Below are positions 6,620-14,124 of a stretch of 25,511 nucleotides of DNA, piece by piece. Below the pieces are notes generated by a model. The model was not told the origin of the DNA and ran no database searches. It saw nothing but the letters and a program-made list of their open reading frames with translations. The position numbers were made by a program, and so were the translations under genes. Location: assembly GCA_036554605.1 (NCBI GenBank), contig DATBMY010000072.1, positions 1 through 25,511 of the forward strand, in the 5' to 3' direction. This DNA is from DATBMY01 sp036554605. Its GTDB lineage: Bacteria; Acidobacteriota; Blastocatellia; UBA7656. How positions within the stretch are numbered: the first letter of the stretch is position 1; each line of letters opens with the position of its first letter.

Positions 6620-8206
6620 TCAAGGACCTTTTCTGACGTAATAATTGAATACCTCGCCGTCGACCTTCTCGTAGTCCCGCTCCACCCAGTCAAAGAAATC
6701 CTGCTTGCGATCAACGTGCTCCATCCTCGATAGCATCACCACCCGGGGACGGTCCATCTTCAACTGCTCAAGCCACCCGTCGAAGCCCCCTGGCTCGACC
6801 TGGTTCAGGAAGTTGTCCTTTCCGTGATCGAGGTTTGTATATTTGCGTGAGTTGGTCATGCCCGACAGCGCAAGCATCTCCGTTCGACCGTGAACGAATA
6901 TCTGATCTCCTGGATTCATCCGACCCGCTATCGCCCTGACGTCCGCGTCCTGCGCTTCGAGAGTTCGCCTCGGCGCTCTATAAGCCAGAAGATCCGATGC
7001 GCGGTCGAAAGCCGCGACAGAGAAAAGTGCTGCTGAGGTTATAAGCGCAAGCCTCGGTTTATATGAATCTAAAGATGTACGCGCAATCAGCGCGCAGATC
7101 ATATCGATTGCCCACACAAGGATCAGCGCGGCGAAAATGGCCATGAATGGGAGCAGCGGGATAAAGTCCTGCTCGCCTTGCATGTTTATTCTGCAGAAGG
7201 CCAAATAGACGAGGGCTGTCACCGCCACCTGATGATAAGCAGCGCGATCAAGGAGCGCGCCGAGACCAGCCTTAAGGCCAAGCAAAGCCTCGCGCAGTAT
7301 GAACGCGAGCAGACCCGCCGCGGCAATATAAAAATAGATTCGTTCTTGCGGAAAGGACTCTTCGACAAGAAACGAGAACCTGTCCGTGAAAGCCTGGGCC
7401 GTTGTCATTTCTCTTGGCGCATAAACGGAGAAGTTGAAGTGAAGGCACCAGCGGTAGAAATCGCCGGTCGCTCCGGCCACCCACAGGTAGGCCAGAAACA
7501 GCAGCAGCGGGAGGGCGGCCCCGGCCAGAAGCCTCAGCCACGCCCGGTCGCGCCAGCCCGTGAAGTAGCGAGAGAGGGCAAGGCAGGCCGCGCCAAAAAA
7601 GAGGAGGCCGGGCTGCCAGCTGAGCGCCGAAAGCATGGCGGAAGAGCCGGCAAGGAAGGGGCGGTTGCGCAAAGCGGCCCAAAGCGAGATGAGCCCCAAC
7701 AGCACCATCGGCGTCTTTGGCTGTACGCCATCGCTATTTAATGTAGCGAATTGCTCGGTGCCAAGCAGTATCAATGCGGCTAGAAGTCCGACCCGTCGAC
7801 AGTTGAAAAACCTGCTTGCCACAAGAAATGTAAAGGCGATGGTGAGCGCCGTGAGCAAAAGGTACGTCGCGCGCGTCGCGTAAATCTCTCTTAATCCGAA
7901 TGGCCGCGTCAGTGTGATAGCGGCCGCGCCGATGTACGCCGACAGCGGAGTCTTTATGTTAACGACGTCGCGGTAAGGGACTCCGCCGCGCGATATCACC
8001 TGCGAAAAGTAATCCCAGTTAGCGCGGTCGCCGCGCGATGGAAGATTCCAGAATTGATACTGGCATAATACAAGGACTGAAACGACGGCGATTATCCAGA
8101 AGAGGCGGGGAGTCGTGGCCCATGCGACCCGATTGTGTGCGAATTGCTCGACGGGGCGCGATTCGTTTGCTGCTACCGGGCTAATCATTCTCAAGCGGTT
8201 CTTCAT
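6620..8206 (-). CDS. GT-C-type multi-pass membrane glycosyltransferase-like protein (upstream copy of a tandem pair)
   Basis: 528 residues, same architecture as its neighbour at 4846-6468: an N-terminal cytoplasmic tail, a first transmembrane helix, the acidic loop GDRANWDYFSQVISRGG, about ten hydrophobic helices, and a C-terminal soluble domain with QIFVHGRTEMLALSG and YYVRK. Outside the two shared blocks the proteins are only moderately similar (for example TRPFGLREIYATR against AKPFGIGDVLAIR), so they may have different donors or acceptors. The first ATG (8206) has no good SD; a second in-frame ATG at 8188 is an alternative. It begins 21 bp after the stop of the small gene 8228-8512, which has a strong ribosome site, so translational coupling is likely. 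The gap to the downstream copy is about 150 bp. Confidence 0.78.
   Translation of the reverse strand: MKNRLRMISPVAANESRPVEQFAHNRVAWATTPRLFWIIAVVSVLVLCQYQFWNLPSRGDRANWDYFSQVISRGGVPYRDVVNIKTPLSAYIGAAAITLTRPFGLREIYATRATYLLLTALTIAFTFLVASRFFNCRRVGLLAALILLGTEQFATLNSDGVQPKTPMVLLGLISLWAALRNRPFLAGSSAMLSALSWQPGLLFFGAACLALSRYFTGWRDRAWLRLLAGAALPLLLFLAYLWVAGATGDFYRWCLHFNFSVYAPREMTTAQAFTDRFSFLVEESFPQERIYFYIAAAGLLAFILREALLGLKAGLGALLDRAAYHQVAVTALVYLAFCRINMQGEQDFIPLLPFMAIFAALILVWAIDMICALIARTSLDSYKPRLALITSAALFSVAAFDRASDLLAYRAPRRTLEAQDADVRAIAGRMNPGDQIFVHGRTEMLALSGMTNSRKYTNLDHGKDNFLNQVEPGGFDGWLEQLKMDRPRVVMLSRMEHVDRKQDFFDWVERDYEKVDGEVFNYYVRKGP
7421..7729. repeat. Near-identical block shared with 5710-6018 (copy B, block 1)
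   Basis: Partner of the block at 5710-6018, with a constant 1711-bp offset and about 96% identity by manual comparison. Differences are scattered and include non-synonymous ones. Confidence 0.9.
7917..8032. repeat. Near-identical block shared with 6206-6321 (copy B, block 2)
   Basis: Partner of the block at 6206-6321, with one visible difference (CGGAGT here, CGGGGT there). Sequence diverges at once on both sides. Confidence 0.9.
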
Positions 8207-8227
8207 TCGAGCGGCAGCGGCGCTTCT

Positions 8228-8512
8228 CTATTGGCGACGCCTCAGACTGCCGACCGTGAAGCTGAAAGGTTCGCGCGCGGGTTGCTCGGTTCTTGCCGGT
8301 TCTGATTCCGATTCTTTAGCGGAGCTTGAGTCAGGCGCGCCGCTCCCGGCAAGTATCTGCCGGATTCGCGACCAGCGCGACTTCTCATCAGCCATAAGCC
8401 GCATAAGCTCTTCGCGAGCGCCGGGGTCGCTCATTGCTTTCGCGGCCTCCGCGACCTTCTCCAGAAAGGGCATCAAGTACCCGAAGTCTTTTTCGAATTG
8501 CCCTGCTGGCAT
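8228..8512 (-). CDS. Small conserved-looking helical protein, first gene of the glycosyltransferase cluster
   Basis: 94 residues, not recognised. Residues 1-55 look helical and charged (FEKDFGYLMPFLEKVAEAAK, then AREELMRLMADEKSRWSRIRQIL). The C-terminal 35 residues are Ser/Glu/Pro-rich and end in the basic stretch SLRRRQ. There is no signal peptide or membrane helix, so it is probably cytosolic. The coding call rests on a near-perfect ribosome site (GGAGG, 7 nt before the ATG), a consensus-like promoter just upstream, and its position 21 bp ahead of the GT-C-like gene. It may regulate or bind the membrane glycosyltransferases; that is a guess from position only. Confidence 0.75.
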   Translation of the reverse strand: MPAGQFEKDFGYLMPFLEKVAEAAKAMSDPGAREELMRLMADEKSRWSRIRQILAGSGAPDSSSAKESESEPARTEQPAREPFSFTVGSLRRRQ

Positions 8513-8548
8513 TGGGGTTCCTCCGGTTTTATTCTGATCGGAAGCACC

Positions 8549-8577
8549 AATTTAGCACTCCCCGGGCGCGCTTGCAA
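8549..8577 (-). promoter_or_regulatory. Sigma-70-type promoter of the glycosyltransferase cluster
   Basis: On the minus strand TTGCAA (8577-8572) and TAAATT (8554-8549) are separated by exactly 17 nt. Expected initiation is near 8542, giving a leader of about 30 nt that includes the GGAGG of the first gene. It lies in the 226-bp divergent region between two operons. Confidence 0.55.
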
Positions 8578-8608
8578 AACTCGTATGATGATACGGCATT
8601 CGGTCGCC

Positions 8609-8637
8609 TTGCGCACCCGGGAACTTTGCTATAGATT
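8609..8637 (+). promoter_or_regulatory. Candidate promoter of the amidohydrolase operon
   Basis: TTGCGC (8609-8614) and TAGATT (8632-8637) are 17 nt apart; the overlapping CTATAGATT also offers a shifted -10. It lies about 100 bp upstream of the ATG at 8739, with the minus-strand promoter only some 30 bp away, so shared control of both operons is possible. Confidence 0.4.
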
Positions 8638-8738
8638 AGGCGCAACTCAGTGGACGCCGGCAGCAGTCTCTAATAAGCGCCGAGTGAGTTTCAGGAATTT
8701 ATAGCTTAAAACCGCAATTCAAAACCGGAGGCCTTCAA

Positions 8739-10487
8739 ATGCTCAAATTGAACTGGTCGCGCCCTCTCCACGGATACAACCCGAAGCGGCGCGGGTCGTG
8801 GTTCGTCGCCGCCTTCGTGTGCGCCGCGATGCTGACGCTGCTCCTGCGCGCCGCGCCCGCACGGTCCGACGGGCCTGATGCCTATGCCATCAAAGATGCG
8901 CAGATTGTAGTGGGCAACGGCAGGACTATACCGAGAGGGACGGTCGTATTTCGCGGCGGTTTGATAACCGGCGTCGGCGAGAACGTAAAGATACCGGCCG
9001 ACGCCCGGATAATAAACGGGACGGGAATGACAGTCTATCCGGGTCTCATCGACGCCTTCACCAGTATCGGGCTTCAACAACAGGCACAGCAGACGCCCGC
9101 GGGTCCGGGCGGGGGCGGACGCCAGGCCGCTCAACCGGCTGCCTCCGCCGTCGGGCAACAGCCCTCGCCCGAAGCCTCGCATGGCGATCCTTCGCTTGCG
9201 GCTGCCGATCAGGTCCGGCCCAACGGGCAGGGCATCGAAGATACTCGCTCGGTCGGCGTGACATCTGTCTTGACAACGTCGAGACAGGGAATATTTCCCG
9301 GCCAGGGCGCGCTTATCAACCTGGCGGGCGATGAGCGGGCGAGGCTTGTGCTGCGAACGCCTGTCGCGCTGACAGTTCAATTCCGAAGTAGCAGCGGGTT
9401 CTTTACCCAGTATCCGAATTCTCTCATGGGCACGGTCGCCTTTATACGGCAATCCTTTTATGACGCGGTGAGGTATCGCGACGAGATGGAGCGTTACAAC
9501 CGGGTCAAACGCGGGATCGAAAGACCCGAGTATGATAAGAAACTCGCCGCGCTCCAGCCCGCGCTCAGGGGAGAAGTGCCGGTCCTGTTTGTCGCCAACA
9601 ACGCGGGCGACGTGCGCCGCGCGCTGATGATCGCTGACGAGTTCAAGCTGCGGCCGATCATTGCGGGGTCGGTCGAGCCCGACCGGTCGGCGGCTATGAT
9701 CAAGGCGAAAAATGTCCCGGTCATCCTATCGGTAGACTTTCCGCGGCGCGCCGCCGATTTGCCGGAGGACGAGGACGAACCGCTGCGCCTGCTCAGACTA
9801 CGGGCCGAGGCTCCGAAAGGGCCCGCGCATCTTGCCCGAGCCGGCGTGAAGTTCGCCTTCAGCTCGGGCACGCTGCGGCCGCAGGACTTTTTGCCCGGCG
9901 TGCAGCGCGCCGTCGAAAACGGCTTGCCGAAGGAAGAAGCCATACGCGCGCTGACAATTAATGCAGCCGAGATACTCGGCGCGGCAGACCAGCTTGGCAC
10001 AATCGAAGAGGGCAAGATCGCGAACCTGGTTGTGACCAGCGGCGACCTGTTCGCCCGCGACACGAGAATCCGCCACCTCTTCATCGATGGAAACGAGGTT
10101 GAAGTGCGCAGGCCGGAAGCGCCTTCCAGGGCGGGAGGCGCGGGAAGGCGGCCAGCGGCAACGGCCTCCGGGGCCGCGGCAAACATCGACCCGGCGGGCG
10201 AATGGCAGTTGACCGTGCGCACCCCTGCCGGAGATATGAACGTGCGGTTGCAACTGAGGAGGGAAGGCGACCAGATCAGCGGCATGCTGGTGACGCCGCA
10301 AGGGAACTTCCCGGTTCGCAACGCCGTGCTGACCGGGAACCAGTTGCGGTTCACCGCGAGCGTGCAGGTGCAAGCGGACACGATGGACGCCGCCTTTACC
10401 GCCACTATCGACGGAGACAACATGCAGGGTGCATTCACGCTGCCGGCGCATGGCACCATGGAATTCACCGGGACCAGACCGAGGTGA
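8739..10487 (+). CDS. Exported amidohydrolase-fold protein lacking all metal ligands, with C-terminal beta-barrel-like domain
   Basis: 582 residues. Signal-anchor or signal peptide at about 20-42 (cleavage near PARS). The amidohydrolase composite domain begins at AYAIKDAQIVVGNGRTI and closes with TINAAEILGAADQLGTIEEG, KIANLVV. The HxH motif that normally follows GxID is missing: PGLIDAFTS (101-109) has Phe and Ser at the His positions. By alignment to its active neighbour, HAH becomes VAN, LQH becomes IAG, and the NSDSDE site is replaced. An Ala/Gly/Arg linker then joins a roughly 100-residue C-terminal beta-rich domain (GEWQLTVRTPAGDMNVRLQL to HGTMEFTGTRP), absent from the two downstream paralogues. 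GGAGG 7 nt before the ATG fixes the start. It is the first gene of a three-gene operon; a non-catalytic subunit role is inferred. Confidence 0.85.
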   Translation: MLKLNWSRPLHGYNPKRRGSWFVAAFVCAAMLTLLLRAAPARSDGPDAYAIKDAQIVVGNGRTIPRGTVVFRGGLITGVGENVKIPADARIINGTGMTVYPGLIDAFTSIGLQQQAQQTPAGPGGGGRQAAQPAASAVGQQPSPEASHGDPSLAAADQVRPNGQGIEDTRSVGVTSVLTTSRQGIFPGQGALINLAGDERARLVLRTPVALTVQFRSSSGFFTQYPNSLMGTVAFIRQSFYDAVRYRDEMERYNRVKRGIERPEYDKKLAALQPALRGEVPVLFVANNAGDVRRALMIADEFKLRPIIAGSVEPDRSAAMIKAKNVPVILSVDFPRRAADLPEDEDEPLRLLRLRAEAPKGPAHLARAGVKFAFSSGTLRPQDFLPGVQRAVENGLPKEEAIRALTINAAEILGAADQLGTIEEGKIANLVVTSGDLFARDTRIRHLFIDGNEVEVRRPEAPSRAGGAGRRPAATASGAAANIDPAGEWQLTVRTPAGDMNVRLQLRREGDQISGMLVTPQGNFPVRNAVLTGNQLRFTASVQVQADTMDAAFTATIDGDNMQGAFTLPAHGTMEFTGTRPR

Positions 10488-10500
10488 CTGGAGGACTGAT

Positions 10501-11970
10501 ATGAAGAAAACAAACACGCTGCTCTCATTAATCCTGATCCTGACAATGGTCGTTTCCGCATCCGCTCAGCAGAGGCAGGGAGGCTCGGGACAGGCTCAGG
10601 GAGCCGGTTCTACGGCCGCGCCTCGCGAGATACTTATCCAGAACGCCACCATCATGACCGCCTCGCGCGGGACCATACGCAACGGGTCGATACTGATAAG
10701 AGACGGAAAGATTGCAGCGGTCGGCCAGGATGTCAGGGCTCGCGACGCGAACGCGCGCGTCATCGACGCGACGGGAAAATACGTCACGCCGGGCATCATT
10801 GATTGCCATTCGCACACCGCGGGCGAAGGTAACATCAACGAGGGAACGCTTTCCGTCACTTCGATGGTGCGGATAGAGGACATCATCAATCCTTATGATC
10901 CGGATATCTATCGACAGCTAGCCGGCGGGCTCACGGTGGTCAACATACTGCATGGCTCGGCAAATTCAATAGGCGGGCAAAACGCGGTGCTGAAGCTCAA
11001 GCTCGGCAAGCCGGTCGAGCAGTGGTTTATTGCCGGCGCGCCGCCCGGCATCAAGTTCGCGCTCGGCGAAAACCCGAAGCGGTCGAACCGGCAGGTGGCC
11101 GGGACCGCCATCCCGCAGCGATATCCGGCCACGCGCATGGGCGTCGAAGAGACCATACGCGAAGCCTTCATTCGGGCGAAAGAATACATGCGCGAATGGC
11201 AGGATTACGAAGCGAAGAAGAACGACAGGAACGCCATCGCTCCAAAGCGCGACCTTCAGCTTGACGCGCTTGTCGAGATACTTCAAGGGAAGCGGCTCGT
11301 GCACGCGCACTGTTACCGCGCGGACGAGATCGCGATGCTGTTAAACCTTGCGGACGAGATGGGGTTTAAGATCAAGACGCTTCAGCACGTTCTCGAAGGC
11401 TACAAGGTGGCAAATGAGATTGCGGCGCATAAAGCGGGCGCGTCGACGTTTGCCGATTTCTGGTCATACAAAATGGAGGCCTACGACGCCATACCCTACA
11501 ACGCGGCGTTGATGGCATCGCGCGGGGTCAACGTGACGCTCAACTCGGACTCAGACGAGCGCGCGCGCCGTCTGTACCTTGAGGCGGCAAAGGCCATCAA
11601 GTACGGCGGAATGAGCGAAGAAGAGGCCTTAAGGACGGTCACGCTTAACGCGGCTATGCAGCTCGGGATCGAGAACAGGACGGGCTCTATCGATGTGGGC
11701 AAGGATGCCGACCTTGTTATATTCAGCCAGCATCCGTTCTCGGTCTACACGGTCCCGGAGATGACCTTCATCGAGGGAGAGATCTTTTTTGACCGGCAGG
11801 CGGACCTTGCCGCGCGCGAAACGCTCAAGCGCGAAAAAGAAGAGCTGATACGCCGCGAGCGCGAGCAGAGGCGCAGCGATCAGCCCGGTCGCAGGGAAGG
11901 GCAGCCCGACGATCCGCGACTGCGCCCGAACGATGAAAGACCGCGAAACGATGGAGGGCAAGAGAAATGA
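10501..11970 (+). CDS. Exported imidazolonepropionase-like amidohydrolase (intact active site)
   Basis: 489 residues. The signal peptide (KK then LLSLILILTMVVSASAQ) is cleaved near residue 22. Catalytic motifs of the metal-dependent amidohydrolase superfamily are present: PGIIDCHSH (98-105), KRLVHAHCYRADEI, KTLQHVLEG and the Asp in VTLNSDSDE, followed by the closing TLNAAMQLGIENRTGSIDVG, KDADLVIF. The likely reaction is hydrolysis of an amide or cyclic amide bond in the periplasm; the substrate is not predictable. The C-terminal 45 residues are highly charged (Glu/Arg then Asp/Pro). The start at 10501 is chosen over an in-frame ATG at 10429 because GGAGG lies 6 nt before it and the signal peptide begins there; the earlier start would overlap the preceding gene. 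The gap to the previous gene is 13 bp, and its stop overlaps the next start by ATGA. Confidence 0.9.
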   Translation: MKKTNTLLSLILILTMVVSASAQQRQGGSGQAQGAGSTAAPREILIQNATIMTASRGTIRNGSILIRDGKIAAVGQDVRARDANARVIDATGKYVTPGIIDCHSHTAGEGNINEGTLSVTSMVRIEDIINPYDPDIYRQLAGGLTVVNILHGSANSIGGQNAVLKLKLGKPVEQWFIAGAPPGIKFALGENPKRSNRQVAGTAIPQRYPATRMGVEETIREAFIRAKEYMREWQDYEAKKNDRNAIAPKRDLQLDALVEILQGKRLVHAHCYRADEIAMLLNLADEMGFKIKTLQHVLEGYKVANEIAAHKAGASTFADFWSYKMEAYDAIPYNAALMASRGVNVTLNSDSDERARRLYLEAAKAIKYGGMSEEEALRTVTLNAAMQLGIENRTGSIDVGKDADLVIFSQHPFSVYTVPEMTFIEGEIFFDRQADLAARETLKREKEELIRREREQRRSDQPGRREGQPDDPRLRPNDERPRNDGGQEK

Positions 11971-13292
11971 AGAGAGTGAAGCGCGAAACAGCCCTCGCCC
12001 TATCGGCGCTGATCATCTTTTGCGCGATGCTCGACGCGGGCGCGTCGGCGCAGTCGGCGTCGGAAACTTACGCGATACGCAATGCGCGCATTGTGACCGT
12101 CACCGGGCCGGTGATTGAAAACGGCACGGTGGTTATATCGAATGGAAGGATCGTCGCCGTGGGCGCCGGCGTTTCTGTCCCGGCCGGCGCGAAGGTGATA
12201 GACGCGACTGGCCTATCGGTCTATCCGGGGATGATCGATTCAGGCACGCAGGTCGGGCTGACTGAAATTGCATCCGTGGCGGGCTCGGTCGATACGGGAG
12301 AAATCGGCGACAACAATGCCAACATCCGAGTCGAGGTTGCGATACACCCCGACAGCACCCACATCCCGGTAGCGCGGGTCAACGGTATAACGACGGTGCT
12401 GACCGCGCCGGGCGGAGGGCTTATCGCCGGTCAAAGCGCGCTGATAAATCTGGATGGCTGGACCCCGCGCGAGATGGTATTGAAATCGCCGGTCGCCATG
12501 CATGTGAGATGGCCTGGCGCGGGCGGCGGCGGGGGGTTCGGTTTCGGGGCGCAGCAGCAGCGCTCTATCGCGGAAGTCAGACGCCAGCAGGAGCAGCGTG
12601 TCGAGAGCCTTCGCAAAATTCTCCGCGAGGCCGCGGCCTACGCTATCGCCAAGGATGCGCGGGCGCGCGACGCGAGTCTGCCAAAACTCGATATGGACCT
12701 GAAGCTGGAGGGGCTGATACCTGTAGTGCGCGGCCAGATGCCCGTCGTAATAGATGCCGACCGCGAGCGCGACATCAAAGCAGCCATCGCCTTCGCCGAT
12801 GAGATGAAGGTAAAGATAATCATTTCGGGCGGCATTGAAGCGCATCGCGTGGCCGACCAGCTGCGCGCCAAGAATATCCCGGTGATCGTAGGACCGGTCC
12901 TTCGCATGCCTTCACGCGAAGACGACCCGTATGATCAGGCATTCACTAATGCCGGATTACTTGCCAAAGCGGGGGTAAAGATAGCTTTCCAGACGCAGGA
13001 CTCCGCGCATGTTCGCGACCTGCCATACAACGCGGGCATGGCGGCGGCTTTCGGGCTTTCAAAGGAGGAAGCGCTCAAGGCGGTGACGATCAACCCGGCC
13101 GAGATCTTCGGCGTGTCCGATCGCGTCGGCTCCATCGAGCAGGGAAAGATAGCGAACCTGATCGTCACGACCGGCGACCCGCTTGAGGTACTGACGCAAG
13201 TGAAATACCTCTTTATAAACGGCCGCCAGTTGCCGCTCACGAGCAGGCATACGGAACTCTACGAGAAGTTCAAAGCGAGACCGCTGAGATAA
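11967..13292 (+). CDS. Exported amidohydrolase-fold protein lacking metal ligands (third of the operon)
   Basis: 441 residues. Signal peptide at about 7-29 (GASA, then QSAS). The fold runs from YAIRNARIVTVTG through VYPGMIDSGTQ to TINPAEIFGVSDRVGSIEQG and KIANLIVTTGDP, all typical amidohydrolase framework. HxH is replaced by Gly and Gln (residues 93 and 95). The positions matching HAH and LQH in the middle gene read IDA and ISG, and the catalytic Asp region reads FQTQDSAH. A Gly-rich loop (PGAGGGGGFGFG) and a charged helix (RRQQEQRVESLRKIL) are inserted centrally. The start codon overlaps the previous stop by ATGA, a sign of translational coupling and equimolar synthesis. It most resembles the first gene of the operon rather than the active middle one. 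A structural or substrate-binding partner role is inferred. Confidence 0.85.
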   Translation: MKRVKRETALALSALIIFCAMLDAGASAQSASETYAIRNARIVTVTGPVIENGTVVISNGRIVAVGAGVSVPAGAKVIDATGLSVYPGMIDSGTQVGLTEIASVAGSVDTGEIGDNNANIRVEVAIHPDSTHIPVARVNGITTVLTAPGGGLIAGQSALINLDGWTPREMVLKSPVAMHVRWPGAGGGGGFGFGAQQQRSIAEVRRQQEQRVESLRKILREAAAYAIAKDARARDASLPKLDMDLKLEGLIPVVRGQMPVVIDADRERDIKAAIAFADEMKVKIIISGGIEAHRVADQLRAKNIPVIVGPVLRMPSREDDPYDQAFTNAGLLAKAGVKIAFQTQDSAHVRDLPYNAGMAAAFGLSKEEALKAVTINPAEIFGVSDRVGSIEQGKIANLIVTTGDPLEVLTQVKYLFINGRQLPLTSRHTELYEKFKARPLR

Positions 13293-13325
13293 CGCGACCT
13301 CGAAGCTAACCTAGAATATAGACTG

Positions 13326-13363
13326 GAATCCGGGTTGAAGATTATCGCCCGGATTCTTTTTTT
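13326..13363 (+). terminator. Rho-independent terminator of the amidohydrolase operon
   Basis: GAATCCGGG (13326-13334) pairs perfectly with CCCGGATTC (13348-13356) around a 13-nt loop and is followed by a run of T to 13363. It lies 34 bp after the last stop codon of the operon. Confidence 0.92.
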
Positions 13364-13577
13364 GAGCTTCGGTCAAACGAATACTTCCCTTCATGATGAC
13401 TTCAGTTACAGGCAGATCATTTGCCTCATACCGGCGGATCGATCCCAATAGAAGTTTTTGGCGCTACGGTACTCCATACGGGCCATGACCTCGAAGAAAC
13501 GTGGATAGGAACAGTCATTGCAAAAAAGGAACAGACTTTTGAGTCTGCCGGAGTGCGTACAGGTAACGGAGTGTAGG

Positions 13578-14108
13578 ATGTTAATGCCGGGGCTACAGTT
13601 GAATATCGGTCTCGCAATAGGTTTAGTCCTGTTCCTTGTAACTATCCTGACGATCCATTTCGTAATGAAGAACATTAAAATCAGAGCATTACGGGGAATT
13701 GAGCGTGAGCGCGTACTGGTAGAAGTCGAGCGCCTCAGGGCGGGGGGTGAGTTTGACGACTCGCTGGTCCGCGGATTGACAAGGGATCAGCGAGCCTTTT
13801 TTGAGGTTGTGCTGATCGAGGCGCTCACGACGGGCTCGCGCGAGGACCGGCACCGCCTGCGCGCCATGCTTATAAAGCACGGCGTTGACGAACTGTGCGC
13901 GCGCCGCATAATGAAGGAGTCCCACTCTGACCGGATACGCGCTTCGACCTTGCTTTACCTGCTGCGCCCGCAATACCGGGCCGCCGACCTGGACTGGGAA
14001 GAACTCGGGCGAACAGGAGAGATGGCAGCGGGTCTGGAGCAGGCCGATAAGGCATTACCCGGCATCGCGCAAGAAGACCATGCGAAATCGCATAGCAGCG
14101 ATCTATAG
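13578..14108 (+). CDS. Membrane-anchored helical (HEAT-like) protein of unknown function
   Basis: 176 residues, family not recognised. One N-terminal transmembrane helix (LQLNIGLAIGLVLFLVTILT) is followed by a short basic segment (MKNIKIRALRGIERERV), placing the rest most likely in the cytoplasm. Residues about 60-135 look all-helical with a HEAT-repeat flavour (RDQRAFFEVVLIEAL, REDRHRLRAMLIKHGVDELC, SDRIRASTLLYLLRPQ). The C-terminus is acidic and probably disordered. No catalytic motif. ATG at 13578 is preferred because GGAG lies about 6 nt upstream; an in-frame TTG at 13518 would only add residues without a ribosome site. It stands alone, convergent with the anti-sigma-like gene 16 bp away. 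Confidence 0.65.
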   Translation: MLMPGLQLNIGLAIGLVLFLVTILTIHFVMKNIKIRALRGIERERVLVEVERLRAGGEFDDSLVRGLTRDQRAFFEVVLIEALTTGSREDRHRLRAMLIKHGVDELCARRIMKESHSDRIRASTLLYLLRPQYRAADLDWEELGRTGEMAAGLEQADKALPGIAQEDHAKSHSSDL

Positions 14109-14124
14109 CAGGAAGGCGACGGAT

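Noticed and set aside
10429..10500. Upstream extension of the middle amidohydrolase to an ATG at 10429
   Set aside because: It would overlap the preceding gene's end and bury the signal peptide; the GGAGG-preceded ATG at 10501 is better.
9494..10561. 355-residue minus-strand frame inside the first amidohydrolase-like gene
   Set aside because: Ser/Arg/Pro-rich shadow of GC-rich coding DNA; the plus frame has a signal peptide, a ribosome site and recognisable fold motifs.
13532..13547. CAGACT-TTTG-AGTCTG hairpin upstream of the membrane-anchored helical protein gene
   Set aside because: Six-base-pair stem without a T run or other conserved riboswitch-like parts; likely chance.
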